Shown here in pieces: positions 63,770 through 64,000 of a stretch of DNA of 64,000 nucleotides. The DNA lies in contig NZ_JAINZW010000006.1 in the NCBI RefSeq assembly GCF_020026895.1, positions 62,001 through 126,000 on the forward strand. The letters are read 5' to 3'. The notes below the pieces were generated by a model. The model had not been told where the DNA came from. It ran no database searches and saw only the letters and a program-made list of their open reading frames with translations. Position 1 is the stretch's first letter. Every line of letters starts with the position of its first letter. Origin of the DNA: Novilysobacter selenitireducens (GTDB taxonomy: Bacteria; Pseudomonadota; Gammaproteobacteria; Xanthomonadales; Xanthomonadaceae). A program made the position numbers and the translations under genes.

Positions 63770-64000
63770 ATGGAACAACGCGAAGACGTGGTGGTGGTCG
63801 GCGCTGGCGTGATCGGCCTGTCGTGCGCGCTGGCGCTGCTGGATGCGGGCCGCAGCGTGCGGGTGATCGATGCCGGGCGCATCGGCGGCGGCAGTTCGCA
63901 TGGCAACTGCGGCACGATCACGCCCAGCCATGCACCGCCGCTGGCGGCGCCGGGCGTCGTGCTGCGCGCGCTGCGCTGGATGCTGACGCCGGACGCGCCG
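63770..64000 (+). CDS. FAD-dependent D-amino-acid dehydrogenase-like protein (partial)
   Basis: The first 77 residues are in the window. They begin with the FAD-binding dinucleotide motif VVVVGAGVIGLSCALALLDAG, trimmed here to its GxGxxG core GAGVIG, then the conserved IDAGRIGGGSSHGNCG phrase that binds the flavin in DadA-type enzymes. Members oxidise D-amino acids at the inner membrane. The gene runs off the right edge; closer assignment is not possible. Confidence 0.88.
   Translation, partial: MEQREDVVVVGAGVIGLSCALALLDAGRSVRVIDAGRIGGGSSHGNCGTITPSHAPPLAAPGVVLRALRWMLTPDAP

Overview
The window reads as chromosomal DNA of a high-GC gammaproteobacterium, most likely in the Xanthomonadaceae/Lysobacteraceae (Lysobacter, Luteimonas or a close relative). 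This rests on the strong GC bias at third codon positions, the gene families present, and the abundant short inverted repeats of two kinds: a GTAGGAGCG...TCGC family and a dRS3-like ATTCCC-N8-GGGAAT family. The assignment is inference from composition and gene content; no 16S gene or marker set is present. I saw no prophage, insertion sequence, integrase, CRISPR array, rRNA or tRNA. The window is an ordinary core/accessory mosaic of about 70 genes in short operons and singletons.

Left third (1-22 kb): a truncated NPP-family phosphodiesterase lipoprotein, small exported proteins, a lone urocanase (hutU), an isochorismatase-fold hydrolase divergent from an Lrp/AsnC regulator, a SpoIIAA-like protein, DUF4386 and MATE membrane proteins, GFA and DUF1810 proteins, a MerR regulator with a clear operator driving a glutaredoxin-MauE fusion, a TerC/Alx-type protein behind a yybP-ykoY (manganese) riboswitch with promoter and terminator, htpG with a heat-shock (sigma-32) type promoter, an extreme GC-only tract, a class C beta-lactamase-like hydrolase, a frameshifted GNAT acetyltransferase, an MgtC-like protein, an alpha/beta hydrolase and a TPR lipoprotein.

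Middle (22-44 kb): a ThiS/MoaD-like protein ending in Gly-Gly next to a BNR-propeller protein, a ClpP-fold lipoprotein, an EAL phosphodiesterase, an S4 RNA-binding protein, AbgT transporter, MAPEG protein, GIY-YIG protein, fatty acid desaturase, DbpA helicase, DoxX, VOC and cupin proteins, two EamA exporters (one divergent from a LysR regulator), a Tat-lipoprotein aldo/keto reductase followed by a nucleotide-exchanger-like MFS protein, a coupled VOC-DUF72 pair, and a DUF885 lipoprotein.

Right third (44-64 kb): a translationally coupled YdeP-type molybdoenzyme / small helix-turn-helix protein / FdhD operon, SpeG, an exported cyclophilin, a PadR regulator with a 24-bp near-palindrome operator and a coupled membrane sensor protein, a PHA depolymerase, a methyltransferase, a HemJ/CopD-type membrane protein, a PhoA-type alkaline phosphatase, a DAACS symporter, a coupled B3 metallo-beta-lactamase-fold / Nudix pair, a hotdog thioesterase, two tandem NlpC/P60 proteins, SlyD-like FKBP, a DUF418 protein and the start of a D-amino-acid-dehydrogenase-like flavoprotein.

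The best regulatory signals are the manganese riboswitch, the MerR-type promoter, the PadR palindrome and the sigma-32 promoter. The strongest structural oddities are the nested repeat arrays (A-B-B'-A' and B-A-A'-B'), the long dRS3-type palindromes and the G8-C12-G6 tract. No convincing wholly new multi-gene system was found; the best candidates for undescribed biology are the Gly-Gly ubiquitin-fold/BNR pair, the small protein inside the YdeP-FdhD operon, and a mini-protein resembling a free TonB-plug motif.
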